A stretch of DNA of 59,451 nt from a virus. Under the pieces are notes generated by a model, which had not been told where the DNA came from, made no database searches, and saw nothing but the letters and a program-made list of their open reading frames with translations. Made by a program: the position numbers and the translations under genes. Shown piece after piece: positions 9,031 to 16,756 of the stretch. The stretch's first letter is position 1. Every line of letters starts with the position of its first letter. The stretch covers positions 1 to 59,451 of the IMG/VR virus record IMGVR_UViG_3300031281_000002. One strand, 5' to 3'.

Positions 9031-9600
9031 TTATATTTCCTCCATTATCTTATTATAAATCATTTTTGCTAGTCTTCCAGATTCATCTAAAGACCAAACT
9101 TTTTTGTGAATCATTCCTTGTGTTATCTCAATAAAGCTTGTTGCTTCGCCATTTTTAATTTTAGTTAATCTGTTTAATATTCTGTTATAACTTTTTTCTG
9201 ATTCTTTTACTAAACTCATTGCTTCTTCTGTAATTTCAATATCTTTATAATTATTTATAAATTCTGTTAACATATCATATCTCATATCTATTAATGTTTT
9301 TGCTGAATCAATTTTTTTAATATTTTTTATTGTTGTTTCGATATCAGTTCTGTTTAGGTAATTTAGTTTTAAATCTTCATCAGTATTTTTTAATTGATTT
9401 TCTAATCTAGTAATTATTTTTTCTCTTATGTCTTTTGCCCAATCTACTTGTTTTTCGCTACCTTTTAATTCAACCATTTCATCACTATACAATGATTTCA
9501 AATTTAGTCCGAATTGTACTCTGTAATTTATATTAGTGTATATTTTTGCGTCCTCTCTAGTCATTTTATGAGCTTGTCTGAATAAATTTGATTTAGTCAT
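9031..9600 (-). CDS. Hypothetical protein with a 'QAHK...NYRVQF' N-terminus
   Basis: 189 aa, first gene of the leftward operon. The first 40 residues (MTKSNLFRQAHKMTRE, then TNINYRVQFGLNLKSLY) are clearly paralogous to the 50-aa protein at 18978-19130, and both genes carry the same kind of promoter and a similar leader hairpin. The remainder is helical and charged. The N-terminal motif is one I associate with small conserved Firmicutes phage proteins of unknown function. It is probably regulated together with its short paralogue. Confidence 0.6.
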   Translation of the reverse strand: MTKSNLFRQAHKMTREDAKIYTNINYRVQFGLNLKSLYSDEMVELKGSEKQVDWAKDIREKIITRLENQLKNTDEDLKLNYLNRTDIETTIKNIKKIDSAKTLIDMRYDMLTEFINNYKDIEITEEAMSLVKESEKSYNRILNRLTKIKNGEATSFIEITQGMIHKKVWSLDESGRLAKMIYNKIMEEI

Positions 9601-9621
9601 TGTATTTTCCCCTTTTCGTTA

Positions 9622-9649
9622 TTAGTAGGTTGTCTCTCAACCTCTAATT
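9622..9649 (-). promoter_or_regulatory. Leader hairpin of the leftward operon
   Basis: On the minus strand, AGGTTG-AGAGA-CAACCT forms a 6-bp stem in the 5' leader, flanked by TTAG and CTAA that can extend it. The rightward gene at 18978 has the same leader with a shorter stem and a GAGA loop, so the structure is kept while the loop differs. Confidence 0.5.
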
Positions 9650-9651
9650 AT

Positions 9652-9680
9652 ATTATACTATATACGTATAGTAATTGCAA
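9652..9680 (-). promoter_or_regulatory. Leftward promoter
   Basis: Minus-strand TTGCAA, 17-base spacer, TATAAT. It lies upstream of the leader hairpin of the 9031-9600 gene. The spacer contains the palindrome TATACGTATA, a possible operator. Confidence 0.7.
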
Positions 9681-9737
9681 TACATATATAGTAAATGTAA
9701 TATATATGTAATATATATGTAATATTATTATTTCTAT

Positions 9738-9766
9738 TTGACATTTCTATTTTTTCATATTATAAT
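9738..9766 (+). promoter_or_regulatory. Rightward promoter
   Basis: TTGACA, 17-base spacer, TATAAT, 37 bases before the 9803 gene. The region between the two divergent promoters has short direct repeats (GTAATATATAT) that could be operators. Confidence 0.75.
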
Positions 9767-9802
9767 ATTATGTAAATAATAACCAAAATGGAGGAAAATA
9801 AA

Positions 9803-10513
9803 ATGGAAAATTTATTTGTTGCTATGTTTATAATGTCTTTAGTAATGTTCTGCATTTCAACTGCTTTTGGTATATATATTATATCAATTGTAAAGCTCTT
9901 AAGGAACGACATCGAGAATCCTGGGTATCAAAATAAAGAAATGAAAGATATTGATAAAGGAATCGTTAAAGATTTCCTTATGAAAACAGCTGTTGAAAAG
10001 TCTAAGGCTAATTATGAATTTACAACAACTTCAGAAGAAGAAATAAAAGTTGATAATGAAAAAAGTATAAGAGAAGCATTAGAAGAAATTGAACCTATAT
10101 CATTTATACATGATGATATAGAACATGAATTTACAATTGAAAGAGAATTAGAATTTGAAAACCTACCTTTTATCGAAGAAAATGAAATAACAACAGATCA
10201 ATTTATAGAAGACACAGAAATAATCTTTCAAAATACTATCCCACGAATTATAAATACTGAAGAATTTTGGACATTAACTGATGAAGAAAGACTCGAATAT
10301 GGAGAAGAATTAATTAGAGCAAAATATAAAAATGTTGAAAATGTTCCTGAAAAATCAAAAGATGCATTAATTCGACTTCGTGAAAGATGTGTAAATAAAA
10401 ATGAATTCATGGGAAGAAATGAACAGGTTAATATTACAAAGGATTCAAACACAGGTAAGTTTAAATTTAATTTTGAACCTGGCATCGAAGGAATATACAT
10501 GAATAGTCAATGA
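9803..10513 (+). CDS. Membrane-anchored acidic protein
   Basis: 236 aa. The start at 9803 is chosen over ATG 9788 because the latter is part of the SD itself (GGAGG at 9790-9794). The N-terminus is a single hydrophobic segment (about residues 4-28), followed by an acidic cytoplasmic-type region of about 200 residues rich in Glu and Ile. It heads a three-gene set of membrane proteins behind a strong promoter. No family recognised. Superinfection exclusion is a possible role for a phage membrane protein expressed this way, but nothing in the sequence proves it. Confidence 0.6.
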   Translation: MENLFVAMFIMSLVMFCISTAFGIYIISIVKLLRNDIENPGYQNKEMKDIDKGIVKDFLMKTAVEKSKANYEFTTTSEEEIKVDNEKSIREALEEIEPISFIHDDIEHEFTIERELEFENLPFIEENEITTDQFIEDTEIIFQNTIPRIINTEEFWTLTDEERLEYGEELIRAKYKNVENVPEKSKDALIRLRERCVNKNEFMGRNEQVNITKDSNTGKFKFNFEPGIEGIYMNSQ

Positions 10514-10536
10514 AATGGAGGTCAGCAGTACATATT

Positions 10537-10944
10537 ATGAAAAAGCTTAATAATCTATTAGAAAATGAAATAGTAATTGTTTTAATTGTATTCGTCGTTG
10601 CTCTTGTTGCCTTTGTAGTATATATAAATGGCAAAGATGAACACTCATTTATACAAATGCAAAATCAGCAATATATAAAACAGCTTAAGATAGATAATAT
10701 TTCAGAAGAAAAAATAAATGAAGGGCATATAAAAATAAATTGTTATATTAAAAATTCACTTGATAAAGATATCAGTTATATAGCTGTAGTCTTATATTTA
10801 AAAGACGAAGAAGGCAATATCATCTATGATGATATGTGTAATGAGTTATATTTAAAAAAAGACCAGTCATGTAAATTTGAGTTTAATATATTCTCATGTA
10901 AATATGCAAGCTATATGCTTGTTATAGACGAGGTGAATGTGTAA
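10537..10944 (+). CDS. Small membrane-anchored protein
   Basis: 135 aa from ATG 10537 (MKKLNN); an in-frame ATG at 10510, overlapping the previous stop as ATGA, would add nine residues. Neither start has ideal SD spacing. There is one N-terminal transmembrane segment (VIVLIVFVVALVAFVVYI), then a domain with a beta-strand pattern (INCYIKNSLDKDISYIAVVLYLKDEEGN) like the FxLxN domains of extracellular lipoprotein-type proteins. It probably faces outward. No known function. Confidence 0.55.
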   Translation: MKKLNNLLENEIVIVLIVFVVALVAFVVYINGKDEHSFIQMQNQQYIKQLKIDNISEEKINEGHIKINCYIKNSLDKDISYIAVVLYLKDEEGNIIYDDMCNELYLKKDQSCKFEFNIFSCKYASYMLVIDEVNV

Positions 10945-11094
10945 ATGGAATTTTTAAATGGTGTCTGGATGAATATATACAATCCTCATGATTTTTTCCA
11001 AACAATAATATTAATGTTAATAATTTTGGTATCATATTTGATTATGGTACCAAGCAATAAAAAAATAAAAAATATGGAAAAGGAAGGTTTATAA
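10945..11094 (+). CDS. Small single-helix membrane protein
   Basis: 49 aa. It begins at the base after the previous stop codon (TAAATG), with GAGGTG upstream. One hydrophobic helix (IILMLIILVSYLIMV) is followed by a Lys-rich tail. It is the third membrane protein in the row and ends right at the IS605-like end sequence that begins at 11096. Confidence 0.5.
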   Translation: MEFLNGVWMNIYNPHDFFQTIILMLIILVSYLIMVPSNKKIKNMEKEGL

Positions 11095-11095
11095 A

Positions 11096-11215
11096 GTCAA
11101 CTACTCACCACCTACGCTAATGCTTAGAGGTGGGAGCTTGTAACTCATTTACACGAAGTACTAACGACATAAGTCTCCTTCCTCAAACAATGGTTACATT
11201 AGGCTAGTTGACCAT
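11096..11215 (-). mobile_element. IS605-type right-end / omega-RNA-like remnant
   Basis: On the minus strand this stretch reads AAGCTCCCACCTCTAA, then AGGTGGTGAGTAGTTGAC. It is homologous to the right end of the TnpB relic at 17250-17291 (AAGCCCCCACTTCTAA, then AGTGGTGGGTAGTTCAC). In IS200/IS605-family elements this hairpin is the 3' end of the omega-RNA. No TnpB frame remains here; instead an HNH endonuclease gene lies directly upstream on the same strand. Confidence 0.6.
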
Positions 11216-11232
11216 AGCCCAAGCTAAAGAGT

Positions 11233-11841
11233 TTATAAACTTTTAAAGTCTTTTATTGTTTGTGGGTTTGGACATATTGAAAAAAGAATATTTTTTAATT
11301 CATCTAAATTTTTATGATTTAAATTTGAATTTATATATTTTTGTACAAAAGAAGATGTGCCCCTCTTTCTTTTAGTATAAAAACATCCTATTCTTTCTTT
11401 GTAAAAATCTAATTCGAATTTATTTGTTTTTGTTGATTGCCAATATAAATATTCTTTATTCCATAAATACTCAGAAGATTCTATGCTATCGTTTAATTTA
11501 GTTGTGTGTTCATATATGTGGCATTTATCACATAAAGTAATGCCATTTGATAATATATTTTTACCACCTTGGTATACTGGAATTTTATGATGAGCTTTAT
11601 TTTTTTTAGAATAATGATTGCATTTTTTACAAATATAATTATCTCTATTTTTCACAGCAATACCCCAGGATAATCTATTTGAAAATTCATGCTCATTGTT
11701 TATATTGCTTGATAAATACTTAAATAATATATCTCTAGTTATTTCAGAAACTGTAGTATTATTTAAATTAGATATATTTTTTAGTTTTTCGATTGTTTCA
11801 TATGGTATCCTAGTTGTTAAACTAAATTCTCTAGTTTTCAT
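11233..11841 (-). CDS. RHH-HNH endonuclease (probable homing endonuclease)
   Basis: 202 aa on the minus strand. Residues 1-50 look like a ribbon-helix-helix DNA-binding domain (REFSLTTRIPYETIEKLKNI then TTVSEITRDILFKYL). Residues about 60-112 form an HNH nuclease: CKKC zinc pair, AHHKIPVYQGG (catalytic His region), and N...LCDKCH. It is likely a mobile endonuclease cutting dsDNA. Its promoter has a perfect inverted repeat just after the -10 box that the RHH domain could bind, so autorepression is plausible. It is followed by an IS605-like right end, so it may have replaced tnpB in such an element or landed beside it. Confidence 0.8.
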   Translation of the reverse strand: MKTREFSLTTRIPYETIEKLKNISNLNNTTVSEITRDILFKYLSSNINNEHEFSNRLSWGIAVKNRDNYICKKCNHYSKKNKAHHKIPVYQGGKNILSNGITLCDKCHIYEHTTKLNDSIESSEYLWNKEYLYWQSTKTNKFELDFYKERIGCFYTKRKRGTSSFVQKYINSNLNHKNLDELKNILFSICPNPQTIKDFKSL

Positions 11842-11851
11842 TATACACTCC

Positions 11852-11904
11852 TGTATTACGTTTTATTGTAATACAATTATATGTTATAATTAGTGAAAAG
11901 TCAA
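11852..11904 (-). promoter_or_regulatory. Promoter and inverted-repeat operator of the HNH gene
   Basis: Minus-strand TTGACT (11904-11899), 17-base spacer, TATAAT (11881-11876). Directly downstream of the -10 is TGTATTAC-8 bases-GTAATACA (11852-11875), a perfect 8-bp inverted repeat across the likely transcription start, followed by AGGAGTG before the ATG. Confidence 0.7.
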
Positions 11905-11913
11905 GTAAAATAA

Positions 11914-12129
11914 TTAGAAAGGAGTAGCAAGGAGTGGCGTTGTAGTCGCAATTCCTCTCACCACCTAAGAGCTAATGAAATTATTGAAAAAGCTTTATAT
12001 GATGGAATGGAAGAAGGAATGAATTACAAAGACATATTCAAGCTTGCTAAAAAAAAGAGTAACTACGTTTTCTGAGTTAAAAGGAAAAAGTATAATTCCA
12101 GAATTATTACAAATAGGAGGTTTAAAATG
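11914..12129 (+). pseudogene. Broken small gene with IS605-like end at its 5' side
   Basis: An open frame ending at 12075 (reading RANEIIEKALYDGMEEGMNY) has no good start codon. After a run of A residues the next frame continues sensibly (KRVTTFSELKGKSIIPELLQ) to a stop at 12129. One indel in the A tract would join the two. Its 5' part runs into CTCACCACCTAAGAG (11957-11971), the same palindrome core as the IS605-like ends at 11096 and 16954. It is read as a small phage gene truncated and frameshifted near a mobile-element scar. Confidence 0.35.
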
Positions 12130-12300
12130 AAATTCGCTAGAAAAATAAAAAGAAATCAAATTAGAAAAGAAGTAGGAAACAAAAATTTAAGAAAAAAATG
12201 GAGAGATGAAAGAATAAAATTAATAGGTCCTATTAATTTTATGATTGAATATAACAGAACTACTAAAAGCCATCTTTGCATTGATGAAATATATCTATGA
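12127..12300 (+). CDS. Small basic protein
   Basis: 57 aa with GGAGG seven bases before the ATG. The first 35 residues are very rich in Lys and Arg, so nucleic-acid binding is possible. The start overlaps the stop of the broken gene upstream. No family recognised. Confidence 0.55.
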   Translation: MKFARKIKRNQIRKEVGNKNLRKKWRDERIKLIGPINFMIEYNRTTKSHLCIDEIYL

Positions 12301-12423
12301 GATTAACAGAGAAAAAAAGATAATAAAAAATTTGGGATTAAGTAAGGGATTGTCCATAAGTTATTTACTAAATAAGTTATTATTGTTATAATTATAACCA
12401 TTAAATTAAAAGAGGTGTTTTTA

Positions 12424-13176
12424 ATGAAAATGATTGAATTAGTAAATAATACTCCATTAACAAGTACAAAAGTAATTGAATTTTACACAGAAGTTAAACA
12501 TCAAAATATTTTACAGTTATTTAGAAGACACGAAGAAAGTATTAAAAAGTTTGGGGTTATCATGTTTGAAAAATGGAAACCAAAAAAAGGAAGCAGAGGA
12601 GGAAGACCTGAAACTTTTTATTATCTTAATGAAGAACAGTTTACTTTTTTTATAATGTTAATGGCTAATAGTGAAAAAGTTGTTAATTTAAAAATTGAAT
12701 TAAATAAACAATTTCACCAATTGAGAAAAGCATTATTGCAATCTGAGCTTAATAAACAAAATGAAGAATGGTTAGAATCAAGAAAAAATGGTAAACAAGC
12801 TAGAAAAGAATTAGTTGATGCAATTGAAAAATTAAGAAAAATTCACATAACTAACAAACCAGATTCTAATTATGCTAAAAATCCTAGAACAATGTATAGC
12901 AACTTTACAAGAATAATAGATAAATCATTATTTGATATTAAAGTTTCTTCTAAAAATAAAAGAGATCTAATGACCACAAAACAATTAAATAATTTAGGCG
13001 TTGCAGAAATTGCAATAGCTAAAATCATTTATAAAGCTATAGATAATAATAAAGATGCAAAAGAAACATATAAATTAATTCAGAATGAAATTGAACCTTA
13101 TGTAAAATTTTTAGGTGGTAAAACTCCTATAATAGATGTTTTACTTGGTACACAAATATCAATATTAGATAGCTAG
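12424..13176 (+). CDS. Rha-family phage regulatory protein
   Basis: 250 aa from ATG 12424, with GAGGTG as SD. The N-terminal domain (IELVNNTPLTSTKVIEFYTEVKH, then GRPETFYYLNEEQFTFFIML, then NLKIELNKQF) is the pRha DNA-binding domain of phage antirepressor/regulatory proteins. The C-terminal 130 residues are helical and unassigned. It probably modulates lysogeny-type or early gene expression; a second antirepressor (AntA type) is at 44097. Confidence 0.85.
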   Translation: MKMIELVNNTPLTSTKVIEFYTEVKHQNILQLFRRHEESIKKFGVIMFEKWKPKKGSRGGRPETFYYLNEEQFTFFIMLMANSEKVVNLKIELNKQFHQLRKALLQSELNKQNEEWLESRKNGKQARKELVDAIEKLRKIHITNKPDSNYAKNPRTMYSNFTRIIDKSLFDIKVSSKNKRDLMTTKQLNNLGVAEIAIAKIIYKAIDNNKDAKETYKLIQNEIEPYVKFLGGKTPIIDVLLGTQISILDS

Positions 13177-13192
13177 AAGGAAGTTAAATAAT

Positions 13193-13576
13193 ATGAGATT
13201 GACAGAGGAACAATATAAAGAATTTTTGGAGAGGAACAACAAAACCTCTCCAAAAATAAAACCAAAAAAATCAAAGTACAACAACAAAAAAATAACAATT
13301 GATGGGCATGTATTCGATTCAATCAAAGAATCAGAATACTATAGTGAGCTAAAATTGAGACTAAAAGCAAAAGATATTTTTGGCTTCTGCATCCAACCAA
13401 TTTTTATACTCACAGATAGTATATCATACAGACCAGATTTTATTGTTTGGAACATTGACACAAGTGTTGATATTATTGACATTAAACCATCTAAAGGATT
13501 TAAGACAGATGTATATAAAATGAAAAAGAAATTATTTGAAGAAAAATTTAATTTAACAATAAAAGAAATTTATTGA
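13193..13576 (+). CDS. DUF1064-like putative endonuclease
   Basis: 127 aa. The pattern SKYNNKKITIDGHVFDSIKE, SEYYSELKLRLKAKDI, then IQPIFIL and YRPDFIVW and VDIIDIKPS is that of the DUF1064 family, a PD-(D/E)xK-like fold with D in YRPDF and the D-x-K of IDIKP as likely metal and catalytic residues. Such proteins are thought to act in phage recombination or Holliday-junction processing; activity here is inferred. Confidence 0.75.
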   Translation: MRLTEEQYKEFLERNNKTSPKIKPKKSKYNNKKITIDGHVFDSIKESEYYSELKLRLKAKDIFGFCIQPIFILTDSISYRPDFIVWNIDTSVDIIDIKPSKGFKTDVYKMKKKLFEEKFNLTIKEIY

Positions 13577-13583
13577 GGTGTTT

Positions 13584-13937
13584 ATGAATAATTTTGAAAG
13601 AGTTTCAAATGAAGAATTTAAGAAAATTAAAATTAATTATTCTAATAGTGGATGGTTAGGTGAAATTGATAGAGCATATAGAAATGATAAATATGCTGTT
13701 CTTATAAGAAATGTCAAAAATGAATATGGCTTATGCAAACATGCAGCTATAAGAAATTTAGAATCTACAGAAATTACATGGAAAGAAAAGCAAGAAATAA
13801 AAGATAAAATATTTGGTGTAAATTATGTTGCTATTGAGGTATTTCCTAAAAAATCTGACTTGATAGACGAAGCTAATATGTATCATCTATGGATTTTACC
13901 ACTGCAATATAAATTCCCATTCAATTTAAATGATTAA
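13584..13937 (+). CDS. Conserved phage protein (DUF7694-like)
   Basis: 117 aa starting at ATG 13584 with GAGGTG upstream. The order of motifs (GWLGEIDRAYRNDKYAVLIR, ITWKEKQEIKDKIFG, AIEVFPKKSDLID, YHLWIL) is that of a small conserved phage protein family whose function is unknown. It is tightly spaced with the DUF1064 gene. Confidence 0.6.
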   Translation: MNNFERVSNEEFKKIKINYSNSGWLGEIDRAYRNDKYAVLIRNVKNEYGLCKHAAIRNLESTEITWKEKQEIKDKIFGVNYVAIEVFPKKSDLIDEANMYHLWILPLQYKFPFNLND

Positions 13938-13956
13938 AATTAAGGAAGTGATGTAA

Positions 13957-14187
13957 TTGCAAAAACGTTCAGGATATATGAGGCCCGTTAAAAAGAATAT
14001 AGTCGGTAAGTTTAGAAGATGGAAAAATTTAAAACAAAAAGACATTGCAAATTATCTTTATATAAGCATAGGCACATATAGACAATTAGAAAGCAATGAT
14101 AGGAAATTAAAACTTAGTGAACAAGCTAAACTAGCTGAGCTTTTCGGGGTAAGCGAAAGTCAATTATATGAGGAGGATGAAAAATGA
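13957..14187 (+). CDS. XRE-type helix-turn-helix regulator
   Basis: 76 aa. The start is taken as TTG 13957, which has AAGG eleven bases upstream; ATG 13978 has no SD. Residues 25-68 match a Cro/C1-type HTH (KNLKQKDIANYLYISIGTYR, then ESNDRKLKLSEQAKLAELFG). The stop overlaps the amidase start (ATGA), so it is coupled to lysis gene expression. Confidence 0.75.
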   Translation: MQKRSGYMRPVKKNIVGKFRRWKNLKQKDIANYLYISIGTYRQLESNDRKLKLSEQAKLAELFGVSESQLYEEDEK

Positions 14188-15026
14188 TTGGTTCAGATGG
14201 AATGATAAATGTAAAAGAAATATATGGAACCGAAGTAATTGTTGATATATTGCCTAAGAAATCGAATTATTCAAAATGGATTAAAAAAGATAATGAATAT
14301 TTGACTAATCACAACACAGGAAACAGTTCTAAAGGTGCAAATGCTTTAATGCATGCAAAATATCTTAAAGGTATTACAGAGTCTAAAAGCTGGCATATAA
14401 CAGTTGATGATAAATATATAATTCAACATTTACCTTTGAATGTTAACGGTTGGCATTGCACAGATGGAGTCGGATCACATTCTGGAAATATGAATTCAAT
14501 TGGAATAGAAGGCTGTATGAATAGCGATGGAGATTGGACAAAAACAAGATTAAACATGATAAAAGCTAATGTCTGGTTAATGGATAATTTAAAAAATTTA
14601 ATAGGTGACAACTGGAAGAAAACAATTGTTCCTCATAAGCACTGGTATAACAAAAATTGTCCTTCTGTAATATTAGCTGAACCTGGTGGATTTGATAAAT
14701 TTGTACAGGATTGCATTAATTATAATAATAATTTAAATAGTATAAATAATAATGCAGAATCAGAAGAATATGCAAAAATATTAAAACTAGTATCTCCAGA
14801 TTATTATAATGTCTGGATAAAATTTGTTAAAGATAATCAAAATTATAATTTAAAAGGATTGATTGAGAATTTATTTAATTATGGTAAAAATGAGATATTT
14901 GAGCAAGAGGAACATATATATAAGTTAAAAGCTGAATTAGAAGACATAAAAAATAGACACAGTAATGCTCATCATATTTTAGGTGAGATACAAAAGATGG
15001 CAGCCGATTATTTTACAGAAGAATAA
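14184..15026 (+). CDS. N-acetylmuramoyl-L-alanine amidase endolysin
   Basis: 280 aa. Amidase_2 (T7 lysozyme-like) catalytic domain in residues about 20-175: NHNTGN (H43), SWHITVDD (H71), GIEGCMN (E109) and HKHWYNKNCP (H153 and C159 as zinc ligands). It cuts the amide between N-acetylmuramic acid and L-Ala in peptidoglycan. The C-terminal 95 residues (helical, with KLKAELEDIKNRH coiled-coil at the end) show no recognised wall-binding repeats. It is preceded by a coupled HTH gene and followed by a terminator; the holin candidates are far upstream. Confidence 0.92.
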   Translation: MIGSDGMINVKEIYGTEVIVDILPKKSNYSKWIKKDNEYLTNHNTGNSSKGANALMHAKYLKGITESKSWHITVDDKYIIQHLPLNVNGWHCTDGVGSHSGNMNSIGIEGCMNSDGDWTKTRLNMIKANVWLMDNLKNLIGDNWKKTIVPHKHWYNKNCPSVILAEPGGFDKFVQDCINYNNNLNSINNNAESEEYAKILKLVSPDYYNVWIKFVKDNQNYNLKGLIENLFNYGKNEIFEQEEHIYKLKAELEDIKNRHSNAHHILGEIQKMAADYFTEE

Positions 15027-15042
15027 AATATATAAAATCAAT

Positions 15043-15075
15043 GGACTTGGTATTTAATTATACCAGTCCTTTTTG
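15043..15075 (+). terminator. Rho-independent terminator after the endolysin
   Basis: GGACTTGGTAT pairs with TATACCAGTCC across a short loop, with one bulged base, and is followed by TTTTTG. A strong promoter begins two bases later, so this separates two transcription units. Confidence 0.8.
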
Positions 15076-15076
15076 T

Positions 15077-15105
15077 TTGACATTGGACGAAAATAGTTGT
15101 ATAAT
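15077..15105 (+). promoter_or_regulatory. Strong promoter for the small-ORF cluster
   Basis: TTGACA, 17-base spacer, TATAAT. The spacer is identical except at one base to that of the promoter at 29450-29478 (TTGACATTRGACGAAAATAG is shared), so the two units are probably expressed together. Confidence 0.85.
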
Positions 15106-15131
15106 ATAAATAAAATTATAGGAGTGATTAT

Positions 15132-15275
15132 ATGGGTATACCATTTTGCTGTGGCAAGCCTATGCAATATGTAGGAACAATTACAGAGACAGTTAGAACA
15201 CTATTTGGAGGAACAAAAAAAGTCACAAAGAAACAATACTGGTGCAGAAAATGTGATTCATATAAAAACGTGTGA
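15132..15275 (+). CDS. Small zinc-ribbon protein
   Basis: 47 aa, with GGAGTG before the ATG. CCGKP near the N-terminus and CRKC near the C-terminus give a plausible four-Cys zinc site. First gene behind the promoter at 15077. Function unknown. Confidence 0.6.
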   Translation: MGIPFCCGKPMQYVGTITETVRTLFGGTKKVTKKQYWCRKCDSYKNV

Positions 15276-15284
15276 GGTGAAACA

Positions 15285-15578
15285 ATGATTGAATTTTTAA
15301 AAATTTTCTACATAGCATTAGGAATACTGTTTAACATAATAATGCTTATTGTACTTGTATATGCAAGTATATACATACACAGAGCAAATAAAGAGAGAAA
15401 CAAAAATTTTCATGTTATGAAAACAAGAAAAAATTATTATGAGTTCATTAGCGATAGACTATTAGATAAATGTTCAAGATGCAAGCATAACAACGAAGGA
15501 TTTAATACTAAAAATTGTCACTATTGTATAAATATCGAAGGCGAAAAGCCTATATATAAAAATTTTGAGGAAGTTTAA
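15285..15578 (+). CDS. Membrane protein with Cys-rich C-terminus
   Basis: 97 aa. One N-terminal transmembrane segment (about residues 6-30), a basic stretch, and then CSRCKHNNEGFNTKNCHYC, which could bind zinc. The stop codon lies in the loop of a hairpin (GAGGAAG 15567-15573 with CTTCCTC 15585-15591) that also covers the region before the next SD and could affect its translation. Confidence 0.55.
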   Translation: MIEFLKIFYIALGILFNIIMLIVLVYASIYIHRANKERNKNFHVMKTRKNYYEFISDRLLDKCSRCKHNNEGFNTKNCHYCINIEGEKPIYKNFEEV

Positions 15579-15603
15579 TAATAGCTTCCTCTCTGGAGGT
15601 GAA

Positions 15604-15807
15604 ATGATGAATATAGATATAATAAGTTTAATAATAGGATTAATTCTTGGCATAATTATTACAATTATCGGAAGCAAAATATTAACTAAATATATAAGAA
15701 ATAAATTATTAACAGCATTGGGCAAAGATGCTCTTAGCAAACCAGGGCTGATGGATGAAATATTTAAAGACTTTAGAGATATTTACAATGAATCAAAAAA
15801 TCTATAG
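15604..15807 (+). CDS. Small membrane-anchored protein
   Basis: 67 aa. The start is 15604 or 15607 (ATGATG) behind GGAGGTG; longer in-frame readings are unlikely. A long hydrophobic helix (ISLIIGLILGIIITIIGSKIL) is followed by a charged tail. Unknown function. Confidence 0.55.
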   Translation: MMNIDIISLIIGLILGIIITIIGSKILTKYIRNKLLTALGKDALSKPGLMDEIFKDFRDIYNESKNL

Positions 15808-15822
15808 GGAAGAAGGGATATT

Positions 15823-16119
15823 GTGAAACATGCAGATAAAAGATTAATAAAAATAATAGGCAATACTGATGCAAGAAAATTGTCAATCAAAGCCAGAGAT
15901 TTTGGTTTTGATGTTAGTGCATTTACAGGAAGTTTGAGAAGGTATTTAGACCATATCAGAATCAAAAGTCAACATAAATATATAAGAGTGTATAAACACA
16001 AACTTTTTATATTTATGAATGTTGGAGACTACTTTGTCACTGTAATGAACATACCTCAAAAATATATGAGAAGTTTAATTAATCAGGTTAATAGGATTGG
16101 AGGCTATCATGATGTTTAA
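15823..16119 (+). CDS. Hypothetical basic protein
   Basis: 98 aa from a GTG with AAGGG upstream. It is rich in Lys and Arg and has two hydrophobic beta-like stretches (KLFIFMNVGDYFVTVMNI). No family recognised. It overlaps the next gene by 11 bases. Confidence 0.5.
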   Translation: MKHADKRLIKIIGNTDARKLSIKARDFGFDVSAFTGSLRRYLDHIRIKSQHKYIRVYKHKLFIFMNVGDYFVTVMNIPQKYMRSLINQVNRIGGYHDV

Positions 16120-16273
16120 GAAGTTATTGTCATTTTTATTTGCTGAAAGATGTCCTCAATGTAAATCAAAGAAAGTAGTAAAAACAAGCATAAGGCAAAA
16201 TTTTATAAAAGGACAAGACCAATACAACTACTATTGTTGTAAATGCGGTTTTAACTTTTGTAAGTATAGATAG
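16109..16273 (+). CDS. Zinc-ribbon protein
   Basis: 54 aa, preceded by GGAGG. CPQCKSKK and CCKCGFNFC form two Cys pairs separated by 27 residues, a zinc-ribbon layout. It overlaps the end of the previous gene. Probably small and cytoplasmic; partner unknown. Confidence 0.6.
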   Translation: MMFKKLLSFLFAERCPQCKSKKVVKTSIRQNFIKGQDQYNYYCCKCGFNFCKYR

Positions 16274-16286
16274 GAGTGTAAAAAGA

Positions 16287-16514
16287 ATGGATGAATTGTT
16301 AATTAAAGTTTTGATTGCGGTTATGATTATTTGTCTCATAGGATTCGTCATAATTATAGTAATTAGCATAGATTTAGATAAAGATATGTATTGTGTTGAA
16401 TGTGATTGTAAAATGGAAGAGGATGGACATATTCAAATTGTTGGTAAAGGTAGTAATTATGTATTAGATGGGTATACATGTCCTAAATGCGGTAAAAAAG
16501 TAGAGTATAGATAG
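16287..16514 (+). CDS. Membrane protein with zinc ribbon
   Basis: 75 aa. An N-terminal transmembrane helix (IKVLIAVMIICLIGFVIIIV) is followed by a zinc ribbon (CVECDCKME and CPKCGKK). Same architecture as the protein at 40507-40758. Unknown function. Confidence 0.6.
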   Translation: MDELLIKVLIAVMIICLIGFVIIIVISIDLDKDMYCVECDCKMEEDGHIQIVGKGSNYVLDGYTCPKCGKKVEYR

Positions 16515-16524
16515 TGAGGTAAAA

Positions 16525-16752
16525 ATGAAAACAATAAAATTTAATTTAATTGAGCTTGTTGCAAAAATAGAAAATGAAAAAGAAATAAATTTATCAATCA
16601 GAAAGATATCTTTAAAAACAGGAATAAGATATAACACCCTTTGGAATTATTTTTATGGAAGTTTCAAACATATTTCTGTTGAAAATCTGGTTGCACTATT
16701 GCAGTATTTTGATTGTGATTTATGTGATTTGATTAAATATGAGGAGGAATAA
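16525..16752 (+). CDS. HTH protein, Cro/C1-like
   Basis: 75 aa. LSIRKISLKTGIRYNTLWNY followed by VENLVALLQYFDCDLCDLI is a compact helix-turn-helix of the type found in small phage Cro-like proteins. It could regulate the neighbouring units. The end overlaps the SD of the next gene. Confidence 0.65.
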   Translation: MKTIKFNLIELVAKIENEKEINLSIRKISLKTGIRYNTLWNYFYGSFKHISVENLVALLQYFDCDLCDLIKYEEE

Positions 16753-16756
16753 AGAG

